A DNA stretch of 64,000 nucleotides from Pueribacillus theae (GTDB lineage Bacteria; Bacillota; Bacilli; Bacillales; UBA6769), in NCBI RefSeq assembly GCF_003097615.1, contig NZ_QCZG01000001.1, positions 186,001 through 250,000 of the forward strand, given 5' to 3'. The notes under the pieces were generated by a model, which was not told the DNA's origin, made no database searches, and worked only from the letters and a program-made list of their open reading frames with translations. This document shows positions 27,887-36,789 of the stretch, one piece after another. Positions within the stretch are counted from its first letter, which is position 1. Each line of letters opens with the position of its first letter. The position numbers and the translations under genes were made by a program.

Positions 27887-28460
27887 TCAACTCGTTTGCA
27901 TCGGAACCAGCACGGGGGGGCCAAGGGCACTTCAATACTTGCTGCCGCAATTTCCTAAAAACCTGCCTATCCCCATACTCATCGTCCAGCATATGCCGCC
28001 GATATTTACAAAGCTGCTTGCAGAACGATTGGATAAAATTTCACAAATCCATGTGAAAGAAGCAGAACACGGGGAAGCCGCTATCGAGGGAACAGCCTAC
28101 ATTGCGCCAGGCGGATATCATATGACAGTTACGCACATAGACGGCACTCTAAAAATTCAGCTTGATGAATCAAAACCTGTGAAAGGGCACCGCCCTTCGG
28201 TTGACCGGCTGTTTTGCTCCCTCTTGGAAGCGGAGAATTTTGAGATCATCACTGTCTTGCTAACAGGGATGGGTTCTGACGGTACAAACGGCTTGAAACG
28301 GATTAAAATGGCTCACCCGCAGAACGTAAGAGCAATTGCCGAAGCAGAAAAATCTTGTATCGTATTCGGTATGCCGAAATCAGCAATACAAGCAAATATA
28401 ATCGATGAAATTGTGGAATTGGAAAAAATATTTGAAACGATAATGAAACATGTACAGTAG
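27876..28460 (+). CDS. cheB: Receiver-less CheB-type protein-glutamate methylesterase
   Basis: This is the catalytic domain of the chemotaxis methylesterase/deamidase, which removes methyl groups from receptors. It has 194 residues against about 350 in B. subtilis: the amino-terminal receiver and linker are absent. The protein opens directly at [12 protein letters not shown]. The catalytic triad is intact, S12 in GTSTGG, H39 in VQHMP and D135 in TGMGSDG. The ATG has a well-spaced GAGGGAG and overlaps flhG by 11 bases, so there is no room for a lost 5' part nearby and no remnant is visible. Without a receiver, CheA cannot activate it by the usual route. Confidence 0.92.
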   Translation: MANNQLVCIGTSTGGPRALQYLLPQFPKNLPIPILIVQHMPPIFTKLLAERLDKISQIHVKEAEHGEAAIEGTAYIAPGGYHMTVTHIDGTLKIQLDESKPVKGHRPSVDRLFCSLLEAENFEIITVLLTGMGSDGTNGLKRIKMAHPQNVRAIAEAEKSCIVFGMPKSAIQANIIDEIVELEKIFETIMKHVQ

Positions 28461-28471
28461 GGGGGATTATC

Positions 28472-30469
28472 GTGGAAACAAATCAATATTTGGAAGTTTT
28501 TCTTGATGAAAGCAGAGAACATTTGCAATCGGTAAATGATCACCTTTTAAACTTAGAAAACAATCCAGAAGATCTTTCATATGTACAGGAAGTCTTTCGA
28601 TCCGCACATACGTTAAAAGGAATGGCTGCCACGATGGGTTATGAAGATATCGCAAACTTAACCCATAAAATGGAAAATGTATTGGATGATATCCGTAACG
28701 AAAAATTAAAAGTTTCGTCCCGACTTCTTGATATTTTGCTGGAAGCAGTTGAGGCGCTTGAAAATATGATTGCATCAATTAGTTCAGGCGGTGACGGAAA
28801 ACAAGACGTCACTCATCTTGTTTCAATGTTGGAGGAAATTGGGAATGAAGATGCCCTTTCTTCAGAAAAACGCAGCAAGGAATCCGCAACGAAAGGACAG
28901 GGTTCTGAATCTATTATTCTGAATGAGTTTGAAAAAACCTTAATTAACGAATCCAAAGAACAAGGATTTGACTCTCTTTTTATTAAGGTTACTTTGAATG
29001 ACAGCACTGTACTCAAGGCTGCCCGAACTTATATGGTGTTTGATGTATTGGAAAAACTTGGGGAAGTGATTAAATCAGAACCTTCCGTCGAAAAGCTTGA
29101 AGAGGAAGAGTTTGACTATGAATTTTCGCTCATTTTTTTAACGAAAGAGAGCCCAGAAGAAGTAAAAAAGAAAATTTTGAAAGTATCTGAAATAAAAGAT
29201 GTCAGTGTAACGAAGCTAGATTCGTTCACGGGTGCCAACAAACAAGAAAAGCCCGAAAGCAGGCAATCAAATAACAAAAATAAAGGAAATTCCAGCAAAT
29301 CCCCCAAAGTCAACGCAGCTTCAACAAAAACGATTCGTGTGAATATCGATCGTCTCGACCAGCTGATGAACTTATTTGAAGAACTTGTCATTGATCGGGG
29401 GCGCCTTGAGGAAATTGCCAAAGATTTAAACAATAAGGAACTTAGTGAAACTGTTGAAAAAATGACGAGAATCTCTGGCGATTTGCAAAGCATTATTCTT
29501 ACGATGCGAATGATGCCGATTGAACAAGTTTTCAACCGTTTTCCGCGTATGATCCGAGGGCTTGCCAAAGACTTAAATAAAAAAGTGAAACTGGATATTA
29601 TTGGCGCTGAAACCGAACTCGATCGCACCGTGATCGATGAGATTGGCGACCCGCTCGTCCATTTGCTCCGAAATTCCCTCGATCACGGCATCGAATTGCC
29701 TGAAGTGAGAGAGAAAGCGAACAAAGATCAAGAAGGTTTAATCACCTTAAAGGCTTACCAAAGCGGAAATCATGTGTTTATTGAAATAGAGGATGACGGT
29801 GCTGGAATTAATACGGATAAAGTTATAAATAAAGTCGTTCAAAACGGTGTGATGACCAAGCAAGAAGCAGATAAATTAACAGACGAGGAGATCTTTCAAC
29901 TTATTTTTTCATCAGGGTTCAGCACCGCTGAACAAGTCTCAGATGTATCTGGCAGGGGAGTTGGCCTTGATGTCGTGAAGTCTAAAATTGAATCTCTTGG
30001 AGGAAACGTTTCAGTCGAATCGGAGCGTGGGAAAGGCAGCCGATTCATTATTCAACTTCCGCTAACTCTGTCGATTATTTCTGTGTTGCTTATTGAAATT
30101 GGAAATGAAAAATATGCGATTCCTCTCTCATCAATTATTGAAACGGCAATTTTGCATGAAAATGAAGTGCTCTTTGCCCATAACCAAAACGTGATTGATT
30201 TTCGAGGGAAGATTGTTCCTCTCATTTTTCTGGACGAGCTTTTTGAAATTCAAGATCAAAAAGAAAACGATGAATATTATTCCATTGTCATCGTGAAAAA
30301 AGGAGATAAGATGGCAGCGCTGGTTGTTGATGCTTTTATTGGACAACAAGAAGTTGTGCTTAAATCACTTGGCAATTATTTGACGAATGTATTTGCAATT
30401 TCCGGGGCAACGATTCTTGGCAATGGACAAGTTGCATTAATTATTGATTGCAATGCATTAATTAAATAA
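28472..30469 (+). CDS. cheA: Chemotaxis histidine kinase CheA
   Basis: CheA phosphorylates CheY in response to receptors. The 665 residues follow the five-domain plan: P1 with phosphorylated H46 in SAHTLKGMAA, P2 (about 165-245) that binds response regulators, a Lys/Asn/Ser-rich linker, P3 dimerisation (about 290-355), P4 kinase with the N box HLLRNSLDHG near residue 396, EIEDDGAGI and GRGVGLDVV, and the CheW-like P5 at the end. It starts with GTG at 28472 after GGGGGGAT. CheB and CheW flank it. Confidence 0.97.
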   Translation: METNQYLEVFLDESREHLQSVNDHLLNLENNPEDLSYVQEVFRSAHTLKGMAATMGYEDIANLTHKMENVLDDIRNEKLKVSSRLLDILLEAVEALENMIASISSGGDGKQDVTHLVSMLEEIGNEDALSSEKRSKESATKGQGSESIILNEFEKTLINESKEQGFDSLFIKVTLNDSTVLKAARTYMVFDVLEKLGEVIKSEPSVEKLEEEEFDYEFSLIFLTKESPEEVKKKILKVSEIKDVSVTKLDSFTGANKQEKPESRQSNNKNKGNSSKSPKVNAASTKTIRVNIDRLDQLMNLFEELVIDRGRLEEIAKDLNNKELSETVEKMTRISGDLQSIILTMRMMPIEQVFNRFPRMIRGLAKDLNKKVKLDIIGAETELDRTVIDEIGDPLVHLLRNSLDHGIELPEVREKANKDQEGLITLKAYQSGNHVFIEIEDDGAGINTDKVINKVVQNGVMTKQEADKLTDEEIFQLIFSSGFSTAEQVSDVSGRGVGLDVVKSKIESLGGNVSVESERGKGSRFIIQLPLTLSIISVLLIEIGNEKYAIPLSSIIETAILHENEVLFAHNQNVIDFRGKIVPLIFLDELFEIQDQKENDEYYSIVIVKKGDKMAALVVDAFIGQQEVVLKSLGNYLTNVFAISGATILGNGQVALIIDCNALIK

Positions 30470-30488
30470 AAGGTGGGGGAATGACGAA

Positions 30489-30956
30489 ATGGAACAAAAT
30501 GCAAAAGCCATCAAAGCGGTTATCTTTCAATTGAAAAACGAAGAGTATGGGGTCGATGTGCAACAAGTACAGTCGATTGAACGCATGATTCATATTACGC
30601 GAGTACCGAAGATGCCTGCTTTTGTTAAAGGAGTTATTAATTTAAGAGGGATTGTTACACCAATTATCGATTTAAAAGAAAGATTCTCAATCGATACGGA
30701 AGATTATACAGAAAGTACGCGAATTATTATTGTAGCGGTAGAAGATAAGGAAGTTGGCCTTATCGTGGATGCCGCAAATGACGTCATCGATATTCCCGCG
30801 GACGCAGTTGAACCTCCGCCCGAAGTTGTTGGACATATTGAGGCAGATTATTTACAAGGCATTGCCAAACTTGGCGATCGACTGCTTATCCTTTTGAATC
30901 TTGATAAAGTGTTAAGCGCTGAAGAATTACTAGAAATTGAACAAATTGAGGCGTAA
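30489..30956 (+). CDS. cheW: Chemotaxis coupling protein CheW
   Basis: CheW links receptors to CheA. The 155 residues form one CheW domain with VDVQQVQSIERM, VKGVINLRGIVTPIIDL and GLIVDAANDVIDI as conserved stretches. The ATG follows GGTGGGGG, 19 bases after cheA. Its stop overlaps the cheC start in a TAATG junction. Confidence 0.97.
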   Translation: MEQNAKAIKAVIFQLKNEEYGVDVQQVQSIERMIHITRVPKMPAFVKGVINLRGIVTPIIDLKERFSIDTEDYTESTRIIIVAVEDKEVGLIVDAANDVIDIPADAVEPPPEVVGHIEADYLQGIAKLGDRLLILLNLDKVLSAEELLEIEQIEA

Positions 30957-31594
30957 TGACAGAAATGATTTCAAAAACAAATTCATTCCACCTCGATATT
31001 TTAAAGGAAATAGGGAATATTGGTGCCGGCCATGCGGCAACTGCTTTATCGAAATTGCTTAGGCATCCAATCGATATGAACGTGCCAAATGTGAAAATAG
31101 TATCCTTTGATGAAATGACGGACTTTATCGGTGGGGAAGAAACAATCATTGCTGCCGTGTTTTTTCGTATAGAAGGAGATGCTCCGGGAAGCATGTTTTT
31201 TATGCTTGAATTGGACCAAGCTTCAAAATTAATGAGCCAAGTTACCGGGATGCCCATACATTTGAAAGAACCGCCATATGACGAATTAGCAATGAGTGCT
31301 TTACAGGAAGTAGGCAACATTTTAACCGGTTCTTATTTATCTGCATTGGCCGATTTTACAAAATTAAACCTTCATCCTTCTGTTCCCGCAGTTGGGATTG
31401 ATATGGCTGGTGCTTTAATCAATTACGGGTTGATTCAAATTTCGCAGGTGAGTGACTTTGCGGTTGTCATAAATACTGTTTTTATGGAGGAAAATACAGT
31501 TTCTTCGGTAATAAATGGCCAAGTTTTGCTTTTGCCTGATCCCGAATCGTTCCAGACGATCTTTTCGGCTTTGGGAGTACCTCTCAATGAGTGA
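30956..31594 (+). CDS. cheC: CheY-P phosphatase CheC
   Basis: CheC dephosphorylates CheY-P and binds CheD, forming part of the adaptation feedback in Bacillus. The 212 residues have two phosphatase motifs of the E..N type: LKEIGNIGAGHAATALSKLL in the amino half and SALQEVGNILTGSYLSALAD in the carboxy half. The ATG overlaps the cheW stop by one base, and cheD starts eight bases before its end. FliY upstream is the related C-ring phosphatase. Confidence 0.95.
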   Translation: MTEMISKTNSFHLDILKEIGNIGAGHAATALSKLLRHPIDMNVPNVKIVSFDEMTDFIGGEETIIAAVFFRIEGDAPGSMFFMLELDQASKLMSQVTGMPIHLKEPPYDELAMSALQEVGNILTGSYLSALADFTKLNLHPSVPAVGIDMAGALINYGLIQISQVSDFAVVINTVFMEENTVSSVINGQVLLLPDPESFQTIFSALGVPLNE

Positions 31595-32081
31595 AATGTT
31601 GCAAGTTGTTAAGGTGGGCCTAGCCGAAATTAAAACAGTTTCTCCTCCAAATACCATTCGTACGAGCGGATTAGGCTCATGTGTCGGTGTTGTCGTTTAT
31701 AATGAGGTGTTGCGGATTGCCGGAATGGCGCATGTGATGCTGCCTGACTCCGGCTTGGCGAGAGAAAAAAATTTTCGGCATGGCAAATATGCCGATACAG
31801 CTGTAGAAGCTCTTTATCATCGATTGAAAGAACATCATAACGTTTACCCGTTAAAAGCAAAGATTGCCGGGGGAGCGCAAATGTTTCAGTTTAAAAGCGA
31901 CATGGATTTAATGAGGATTGGCCATAGAAATGTTTTAGCAGTAAAAGAACATTTAAAAAAATTTAAAATTGAATTAATTGCGGAGGATGTTGGAGGAAAC
32001 AGCGGCCGGACAATCGAGTTTGATCCCGAAACGTCGATTTTAACCGTTCGAAAGGTTAATGCTGGAATGAGCGAAATTTAA
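31587..32081 (+). CDS. cheD: Chemoreceptor glutamine deamidase CheD
   Basis: CheD deamidates receptor glutamines and stimulates CheC. The 164 residues hold the catalytic region TSGLGSCVGVV with the nucleophilic cysteine, then MAHVMLPDSG with the conserved histidine, and KIAGGAQMF. The ATG at 31587 gives the usual amino terminus and overlaps cheC by eight bases, with GGGAG upstream. With a receiver-less CheB in the same operon, the CheC/CheD/CheY feedback may bear more of the adaptation load; that is inference. Confidence 0.94.
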   Translation: MSEMLQVVKVGLAEIKTVSPPNTIRTSGLGSCVGVVVYNEVLRIAGMAHVMLPDSGLAREKNFRHGKYADTAVEALYHRLKEHHNVYPLKAKIAGGAQMFQFKSDMDLMRIGHRNVLAVKEHLKKFKIELIAEDVGGNSGRTIEFDPETSILTVRKVNAGMSEI

Positions 32082-32095
32082 AAGGGGAGGATCGC

Positions 32096-32851
32096 ATGAG
32101 CCAACAAAGTATGCTTGAAACAAACCAATGGAATAAATGGCTTGAAAACCGCGACTCACAAGCCGCTGAACAGCTAGTCGAAACATATATGCCGCTTGTG
32201 GATTACCATGTACAGCGAATTTCAGCCGGCTTGCCTTCCAGTGTTTCGGTTGAAGAACTAAAAAGCTTAGGTTTGATGGGTTTGTTTGATGCGCTGACAA
32301 AATTTGATCCGAACAGAGATTTGAAATTTAATACGTACGCCTCTTTCCGGGTGAAAGGCGCTATTTTAGACGGGCTTAGAAAGAAAGACTGGCTTCCGCG
32401 CTCAATCAGGGAAAAAACAAAGCGGATTGAGCATACCATTTCAAACCTTGAACAAAAACATCTAAGGCATATTACAATAAAAGAAGTCGCCAATGAATTG
32501 GGGATGACAGAAAATGAAGTGCTGGCCACCATTCAGGAAAATACAATTGCCAATCTAATTTTTATTGACGAGGCAAATCAAGATTATGATAATGAGCAAA
32601 ACGTTCAAATTGAAGATAAAAGCATGCCGACCCCGGAAGAGCAGCTCATGAAGCAAGAACTTATCGAAGAAGTAAGCAAAGCAATTAAAAATTTAACAAA
32701 AAACGAACAACTTGTTATCAGTTTTTTTTATGAACAAGAATTGACGCTGACAGAAATAGGAAAAATAATGGAACTTTCCACATCAAGAATTTCGCAAATT
32801 CATTCGAAAGCGATTTTTAAACTGCGCCATTTACTAGAAAAAAATGCGTAA
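32096..32851 (+). CDS. sigD: Sigma factor SigD (sigma-28/FliA)
   Basis: SigD directs transcription of late flagellar, chemotaxis and autolysin genes. The 251 residues contain region 2 (LKSLGLMGLFDALTKFDP, then FNTYASFRVKGAILDGLRK), region 3 and region 4 with TEIGKIMELSTSRISQIHSKA. The ATG follows AAAGGGGAGGA. Its position near the 3' end of the operon, as in B. subtilis, makes its expression dependent on transcription through the whole 26-kb block. Confidence 0.97.
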   Translation: MSQQSMLETNQWNKWLENRDSQAAEQLVETYMPLVDYHVQRISAGLPSSVSVEELKSLGLMGLFDALTKFDPNRDLKFNTYASFRVKGAILDGLRKKDWLPRSIREKTKRIEHTISNLEQKHLRHITIKEVANELGMTENEVLATIQENTIANLIFIDEANQDYDNEQNVQIEDKSMPTPEEQLMKQELIEEVSKAIKNLTKNEQLVISFFYEQELTLTEIGKIMELSTSRISQIHSKAIFKLRHLLEKNA

Positions 32852-32868
32852 GTAAGGCAGATGGTAAA

Positions 32869-33279
32869 ATGATTGGTTTTTTATTAGTAATTAGCATCGT
32901 ATTACACTTTATAACATTTCTCATTCTAATCTTGGTCATAAAAAAAATGGGACATTCGCTTGACTATGACCAATTAACTAAACAAAAAAAAGAAATCGAG
33001 GATTTGCTTGCATCGTATACGCTTGAGCTAAAAGAAGAGAATGAACATTTTCTTAATCAGCTTTTTGGAAAAAAAGCTACAGAAAAAAAAGAGATTGATC
33101 ATCCTCATGAAAAAGAAATCGAAAGTGTTCCAAAACTGAATGACACGTCTGAGCCTTCATTTGAAGCAAAGGCACTACAGCTCCATGAACAAGGTTATCA
33201 AATGAATGATATCGCAAAAAAATTAAACAAAGGCCTTGGTGAAATTGAATTATTGTTAAAATTTAACCGGGAAAGATGA
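32869..33279 (+). CDS. swrB: Swarming motility protein SwrB (YlxL)
   Basis: SwrB promotes completion of the flagellar basal body and swarming in B. subtilis. This 136-residue protein has an amino-terminal membrane segment (about 2-24), a Lys/Glu-rich coiled coil, and a carboxy-terminal ALQLHEQGYQMNDIAKKLNKGLGEIELLLKF helix-turn-helix-like region that is the most conserved part. Identity rests on this region and on its fixed place between sigD and rpsB. It is the last gene of the fla/che operon; no clear terminator follows before the rpsB promoter. Confidence 0.82.
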   Translation: MIGFLLVISIVLHFITFLILILVIKKMGHSLDYDQLTKQKKEIEDLLASYTLELKEENEHFLNQLFGKKATEKKEIDHPHEKEIESVPKLNDTSEPSFEAKALQLHEQGYQMNDIAKKLNKGLGEIELLLKFNRER

Positions 33280-33286
33280 GTTTCGC

Positions 33287-33315
33287 TTGTCTCTTGGCCG
33301 CCGATGTGGTATAGT
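33287..33315 (+). promoter_or_regulatory. Sigma-A promoter of rpsB
   Basis: TTGTCT (33287-33292), a 17-base spacer and TATAGT (33310-33315) lie just after the swrB stop. Start of transcription near 33322 would give a leader of about 110 bases before rpsB. Confidence 0.65.
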
Positions 33316-33321
33316 TACTGA

Positions 33322-33432
33322 CGTGTAAAATACACACGTTTGCAGATTGAAGCAGGGGTGCTGCATAAACGATGCAGTTCAGCTTAAAAATGAAGCAAAC
33401 GGAGGGAAAAACCATATTTAGGAGGAAATATA
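33322..33432 (+). promoter_or_regulatory. Structured 5' leader of rpsB
   Basis: The predicted leader contains a six-base-pair hairpin CTGCAT (33361-33366) / ATGCAG (33372-33377), and purine-rich GAAGC segments on both sides that could pair with other parts. The ribosome site AGGAGG lies seven bases before the TTG start. An autoregulatory role for S2 is possible but not shown. Confidence 0.35.
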
Positions 33433-34176
33433 TTGGCAGTTATTTCAATGAAACAATTGTTGGAAGCCGGTGTTCATTTTGGCCATCAAACACGCCGCTG
33501 GAACCCTAAAATGAAACCGTATATTTTCACAGAAAGAAATGGTATTTATATTATTGACCTGCAAAAAACTGTGAAAAAAGTAGAGGAAGCCTATAACTTC
33601 GTGCGTCAAGTTGCTGAAGCCGGCGGAAGCATTTTGTTCGTCGGTACGAAAAAACAAGCACAAGAATCTGTGAGAGATGAAGCAAACCGTTCTGGACAAT
33701 TCTACATCAACCAACGTTGGTTGGGAGGAACATTAACCAACTTCCAGACGATTCAAAATCGAATTAAACGTTTAAAAGACTTGGAACGCATGCAAGAAGA
33801 CGGCACATTCGATGTGTTGCCGAAGAAAGAAGTTATTCTTCTTAAAAAAGAAATGGATCGGCTTGAAAAGTTTTTGGGCGGCATTAAAGAAATGAAGAGC
33901 CTTCCTGATGCTCTTTTCGTTATCGATCCGCGCAAAGAGAGAATCGCAATTGCCGAAGCAAGAAAATTAGGCATCCCAATCGTTGCAATCGTTGATACGA
34001 ACTGTGATCCGGATGAAGTAGATTACATTATTCCTGGAAACGATGATGCAATTCGTGCTGTGAAATTGTTAACAGGCAAAATGGCAGATGCTGTGCTTGA
34101 AGCGAAACAAGGGGAAGAAATGGCTGAAGAACCATCAGAAGAAGAAAGTGAAACTGAAACAACAACGACAGCTTAA
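33433..34176 (+). CDS. rpsB: 30S ribosomal protein S2
   Basis: S2 joins late in 30S assembly and supports S1-like and mRNA contacts. The 247 residues contain [34 protein letters not shown] and VDTNCDPD, and end in the acidic Thr-rich tail typical of Bacillus S2. Translation starts at TTG (33433) after AGGAGGA. Own promoter and terminator frame it, with tsf following across the terminator. Confidence 0.98.
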   Translation: MAVISMKQLLEAGVHFGHQTRRWNPKMKPYIFTERNGIYIIDLQKTVKKVEEAYNFVRQVAEAGGSILFVGTKKQAQESVRDEANRSGQFYINQRWLGGTLTNFQTIQNRIKRLKDLERMQEDGTFDVLPKKEVILLKKEMDRLEKFLGGIKEMKSLPDALFVIDPRKERIAIAEARKLGIPIVAIVDTNCDPDEVDYIIPGNDDAIRAVKLLTGKMADAVLEAKQGEEMAEEPSEEESETETTTTA

Positions 34177-34237
34177 TCCTTCTGGAATCGCATAATTTTT
34201 CGTGTTCGTATCTGTTCATATAGTCTTTTTTATTAAA

Positions 34238-34280
34238 AAGGGTGATAAAGAGGGGAAGAACCCTTTATCATCCTTTTTTT
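34238..34280 (+). terminator. Terminator-like hairpin between rpsB and tsf
   Basis: AGGGTGATAAAG pairs with CTTTATCATCCT (one G-U pair) around a loop of about ten bases and runs into seven Ts. It probably reduces read-through from rpsB into tsf, giving different amounts of S2 and EF-Ts. Confidence 0.85.
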
Positions 34281-34297
34281 AGCGATAAGAAAGTGGC

Positions 34298-34318
34298 TTT
34301 TGACCTCTGACTTCTTAA
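34298..34318. repeat. Heptad-phased degenerate repeat, copy 1
   Basis: TTTTGAC, CTCTGAC and TTCTTAA follow one another in seven-base phase. Similar heptads occur at 41121-41148 and 57206-57240, all in intergenic gaps and in the same orientation. Confidence 0.5.
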
Positions 34319-34345
34319 GAAAGAACGCGTGAGCGTTTTTTCTTA
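34317..34345 (+). other. Second hairpin upstream of tsf
   Basis: AAGAAAGAACGC, loop GTGA and GCGTTTTTTCTT form a 12-base-pair stem with a G-U pair and the T-tract inside the right arm. It may be a second terminator or a leader structure of tsf. No convincing promoter was found between it and tsf. Confidence 0.5.
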
Positions 34346-34388
34346 TATGGAAAGGCAACTTGATAAATACAATATAGGAGGAATATCA

Positions 34389-35267
34389 ATGGCAGTAACT
34401 GCACAAATGGTGAAAGAACTTCGAGAAAAAACAGGCGCAGGCATGATGGATTGTAAAAAGGCATTAACTGAAAACAACGGTGATATGGAAAAAGCAATCG
34501 ATTGGCTCCGTGAAAAGGGAATGGCCAAGGCAGCCAAAAAAGCGGATCGCATTGCGGCAGAAGGATTAACATCCATTGAAATCGAAGGAAATATAGCTGT
34601 CATTGCCGAAGTAAACTCAGAAACAGACTTCGTTGCAAAAAATGACAACTTTAAGAATTTAATTAAAGAAGTTTCTAAATTTTTACTCGCTAAAAAGCCG
34701 GATTCCGTAGAAAATGCCCTTAATGAAAAGATGAGCGACACCCAAACGCTAGCCGAATATTTGAATGACGCCATTGCAAAAATCGGCGAAAAAATTTCGT
34801 TAAGGCGTTTTCAAATCGTTGAAAAAACAGGCAACGACGTGTTTGGTTCCTACCTCCATATGGGTGGGCGCATCGGCGTTTTAGCTGTTCTTGAAGGGGT
34901 AGACGAAGAAACAGCGAAAGATATTGCGATGCACGTGGCTGCAGTAAACCCTAAATACGTCAAACGCGATGATGTTCCTGAAACAGAAGTAGAACGGGAA
35001 AAAGAAGTGCTTAAGCAACAAGCGCTAAATGAAGGAAAACCAGAAAATATCGTTGAAAAAATGGTTAGCGGCCGGTTAAATAAATTTTTCGAAGAAATTT
35101 GCCTCGTTGATCAAGCGTTTGTTAAAGATTCCGATCAAAAAGTAGGCAAGTATGTCCAAAGCAAAGGAGGCTCAGTCAAATCTTTCGTCCGCTACGAAGT
35201 TGGAGAAGGAATGGAGAAACGCGAAGATAACTTTGCAGAAGAAGTTATGCAGCAGATGAAAAAATAA
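34389..35267 (+). CDS. tsf: Elongation factor Ts
   Basis: EF-Ts exchanges GDP for GTP on EF-Tu. The 292 residues begin with the UBA-like domain ([19 protein letters not shown]) and carry the core TDFVAKN motif, followed by two dimerisation/core subdomains. The ATG at 34389 follows AGGAGGAATATCA; a TTG at 34329 would add 20 residues not found in the family. It is separated from rpsB by one or two hairpins. Confidence 0.98.
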   Translation: MAVTAQMVKELREKTGAGMMDCKKALTENNGDMEKAIDWLREKGMAKAAKKADRIAAEGLTSIEIEGNIAVIAEVNSETDFVAKNDNFKNLIKEVSKFLLAKKPDSVENALNEKMSDTQTLAEYLNDAIAKIGEKISLRRFQIVEKTGNDVFGSYLHMGGRIGVLAVLEGVDEETAKDIAMHVAAVNPKYVKRDDVPETEVEREKEVLKQQALNEGKPENIVEKMVSGRLNKFFEEICLVDQAFVKDSDQKVGKYVQSKGGSVKSFVRYEVGEGMEKREDNFAEEVMQQMKK

Positions 35268-35317
35268 CCCAATAGTTTACTGTGTAACGTCGCTGTTGAG
35301 ACAACGAACGAATTTGT

Positions 35318-35342
35318 GGGAACACTGTGTGTTCCCCTTTTT
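35318..35342 (+). terminator. Terminator between tsf and pyrH
   Basis: GGGAACA, loop CTGTG and TGTTCCC form a seven-base-pair stem followed by CTTTTT. It lies 51 bases after tsf. Confidence 0.8.
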
Positions 35343-35376
35343 CAAAGCATCTAATTTACAACTTTCGGAGGGGACT

Positions 35377-36102
35377 ATGAGCGAAGCAAAGTACAATCGT
35401 GTTGTTTTAAAATTAAGCGGCGAGGCACTTGCTGCCGACCAAGGTTTCGGTATTGAGCCAAGTGTCATACGGTCGATTGCAATGCAAGTGAAAGAAATTG
35501 TTGAACTCGGTGTAGAGGTTGCCGTTGTCGTAGGCGGCGGGAATATTTGGCGCGGGAAAATAGGCAGTGAAATGGGAATGGATCGCGCAAATGCAGATTA
35601 TATGGGAATGCTCGCAACAGTAATGAATTCATTAGCTCTCCAAGACAGCCTTGAAAACCTTGGTGTTGAAACAAGGGTCCAAACGTCAATTGAAATGAGG
35701 CAAGTTGCTGAGCCGTATATCCGCCGCAAAGCGATTCGCCATCTTGAAAAAAAACGTGTTGTGATTTTTGCCGCTGGTACAGGTAACCCTTATTTTTCAA
35801 CAGATACAACTGCAGCGTTAAGGGCTGCAGAAATAGAGGCAGAAGTTATTTTGATGGCGAAAAATAATGTGGACGGCGTTTATAGTGCTGACCCGACAAT
35901 CGATTCAAAAGCGACCAAATTTGAAAAATTATCATATCTTGATGTATTGAAGCAAGGTCTTGCTGTTATGGATTCAACCGCTTCCTCTCTATGTATGGAT
36001 AATGACATTCCGTTAATTGTCTTTTCGATTATGGAAGAAGGAAACATTAAACGAGCGGTTTTAGGCGAGGAAATTGGGACAGTTGTAAGGGGGAAAAACT
36101 AA
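35377..36102 (+). CDS. pyrH: Uridylate kinase PyrH
   Basis: PyrH phosphorylates UMP to UDP, an amino-acid-kinase-fold enzyme regulated by GTP and UTP. The 241 residues contain [20 protein letters not shown], the RADYMGM-like [13 protein letters not shown] stretch, [20 protein letters not shown] and MDSTA. The ATG at 35377 follows CGGAGGGG; a GTG/ATG upstream at 35296 overlaps the terminator and is rejected. It is coupled to frr by TAATG. Confidence 0.97.
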   Translation: MSEAKYNRVVLKLSGEALAADQGFGIEPSVIRSIAMQVKEIVELGVEVAVVVGGGNIWRGKIGSEMGMDRANADYMGMLATVMNSLALQDSLENLGVETRVQTSIEMRQVAEPYIRRKAIRHLEKKRVVIFAAGTGNPYFSTDTTAALRAAEIEAEVILMAKNNVDGVYSADPTIDSKATKFEKLSYLDVLKQGLAVMDSTASSLCMDNDIPLIVFSIMEEGNIKRAVLGEEIGTVVRGKN

Positions 36103-36659
36103 TGACAAAAGAAATTTTGAAAAATGGCGAAGAGCGAATGCAAAAATCAGTGGCCAGCCTAAGAAAAGAATTGGCGACATTGAGAGCCGGTAGAGCGAAC
36201 CCTTCACTTTTGGAAAAAATTCAAATCGATTATTATGGTGCGCCAACACCATTGAATCAACTTGCAGGCATTTCTGTGCCTGAAGCCCGTACGTTATTAA
36301 TACAACCGTATGACAAATCTGTTCTCGATGAGATTGAAAAAGCAATTTTAAAATCCGACTTAGGTTTAACTCCTTCCAACGATGGCAATAACATTCGAAT
36401 CACGATTCCAGCTCTTACCGAAGAACGCCGAAGCGAACTTGTTAAATTAGTAAAAAAATATGGAGAAGAGAACAAAGTTTCGATTCGAAACATTCGGCGA
36501 GATGTGAATGATGAACTGAAGAAAAGCCAAAAAGATGGTGAAATTACAGAGGACGAATTGCGAAGGCTAACGGAAGACGTCCAAAAACTTACAGATAAAT
36601 ATATTGCTGAAATTGACACAGTTTCAAACGAAAAAGAAAAAGAAATCATGGAAGTATAA
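36102..36659 (+). CDS. frr: Ribosome recycling factor
   Basis: RRF splits post-termination ribosomes with EF-G. The 185 residues show the family motifs [26 protein letters not shown] and [13 protein letters not shown] with the long three-helix bundle. The ATG overlaps the pyrH stop by one base. A terminator follows. Confidence 0.98.
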   Translation: MTKEILKNGEERMQKSVASLRKELATLRAGRANPSLLEKIQIDYYGAPTPLNQLAGISVPEARTLLIQPYDKSVLDEIEKAILKSDLGLTPSNDGNNIRITIPALTEERRSELVKLVKKYGEENKVSIRNIRRDVNDELKKSQKDGEITEDELRRLTEDVQKLTDKYIAEIDTVSNEKEKEIMEV

Positions 36660-36695
36660 TTTTTTTAACGTTAAAATAGAATCAGATTGTTATGT

Positions 36696-36720
36696 AACCC
36701 TCTTTTTTAGGGGGTTTTTT
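36696..36720 (+). terminator. Terminator after frr
   Basis: AACCC and GGGTT-type arms around a T-rich loop run into six Ts. The stem is short, but the T-tract is good and it stands 37 bases after the frr stop. Confidence 0.65.
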
Positions 36721-36726
36721 ACTATT

Positions 36727-36789
36727 AGAGGTTGTTCAAAAAGTCCGATGTACAAGTGCTAACACTTCACTTTTTTGACATGCACCTCA
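36727..36789. repeat. Palindromic intercistronic element B (TGTTCAAAA family, degenerate)
   Basis: The left end AGAGGTTGTTCAAAAAGT is answered on the right by ACTTTTTTGACATGCACCTC, an imperfect inverse repeat. Inside is a small hairpin AAGTG-CTAA-CACTT. Left and right ends correspond to the two end types also seen in elements A, C and D. It lies between the frr terminator and uppS. Confidence 0.6.
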
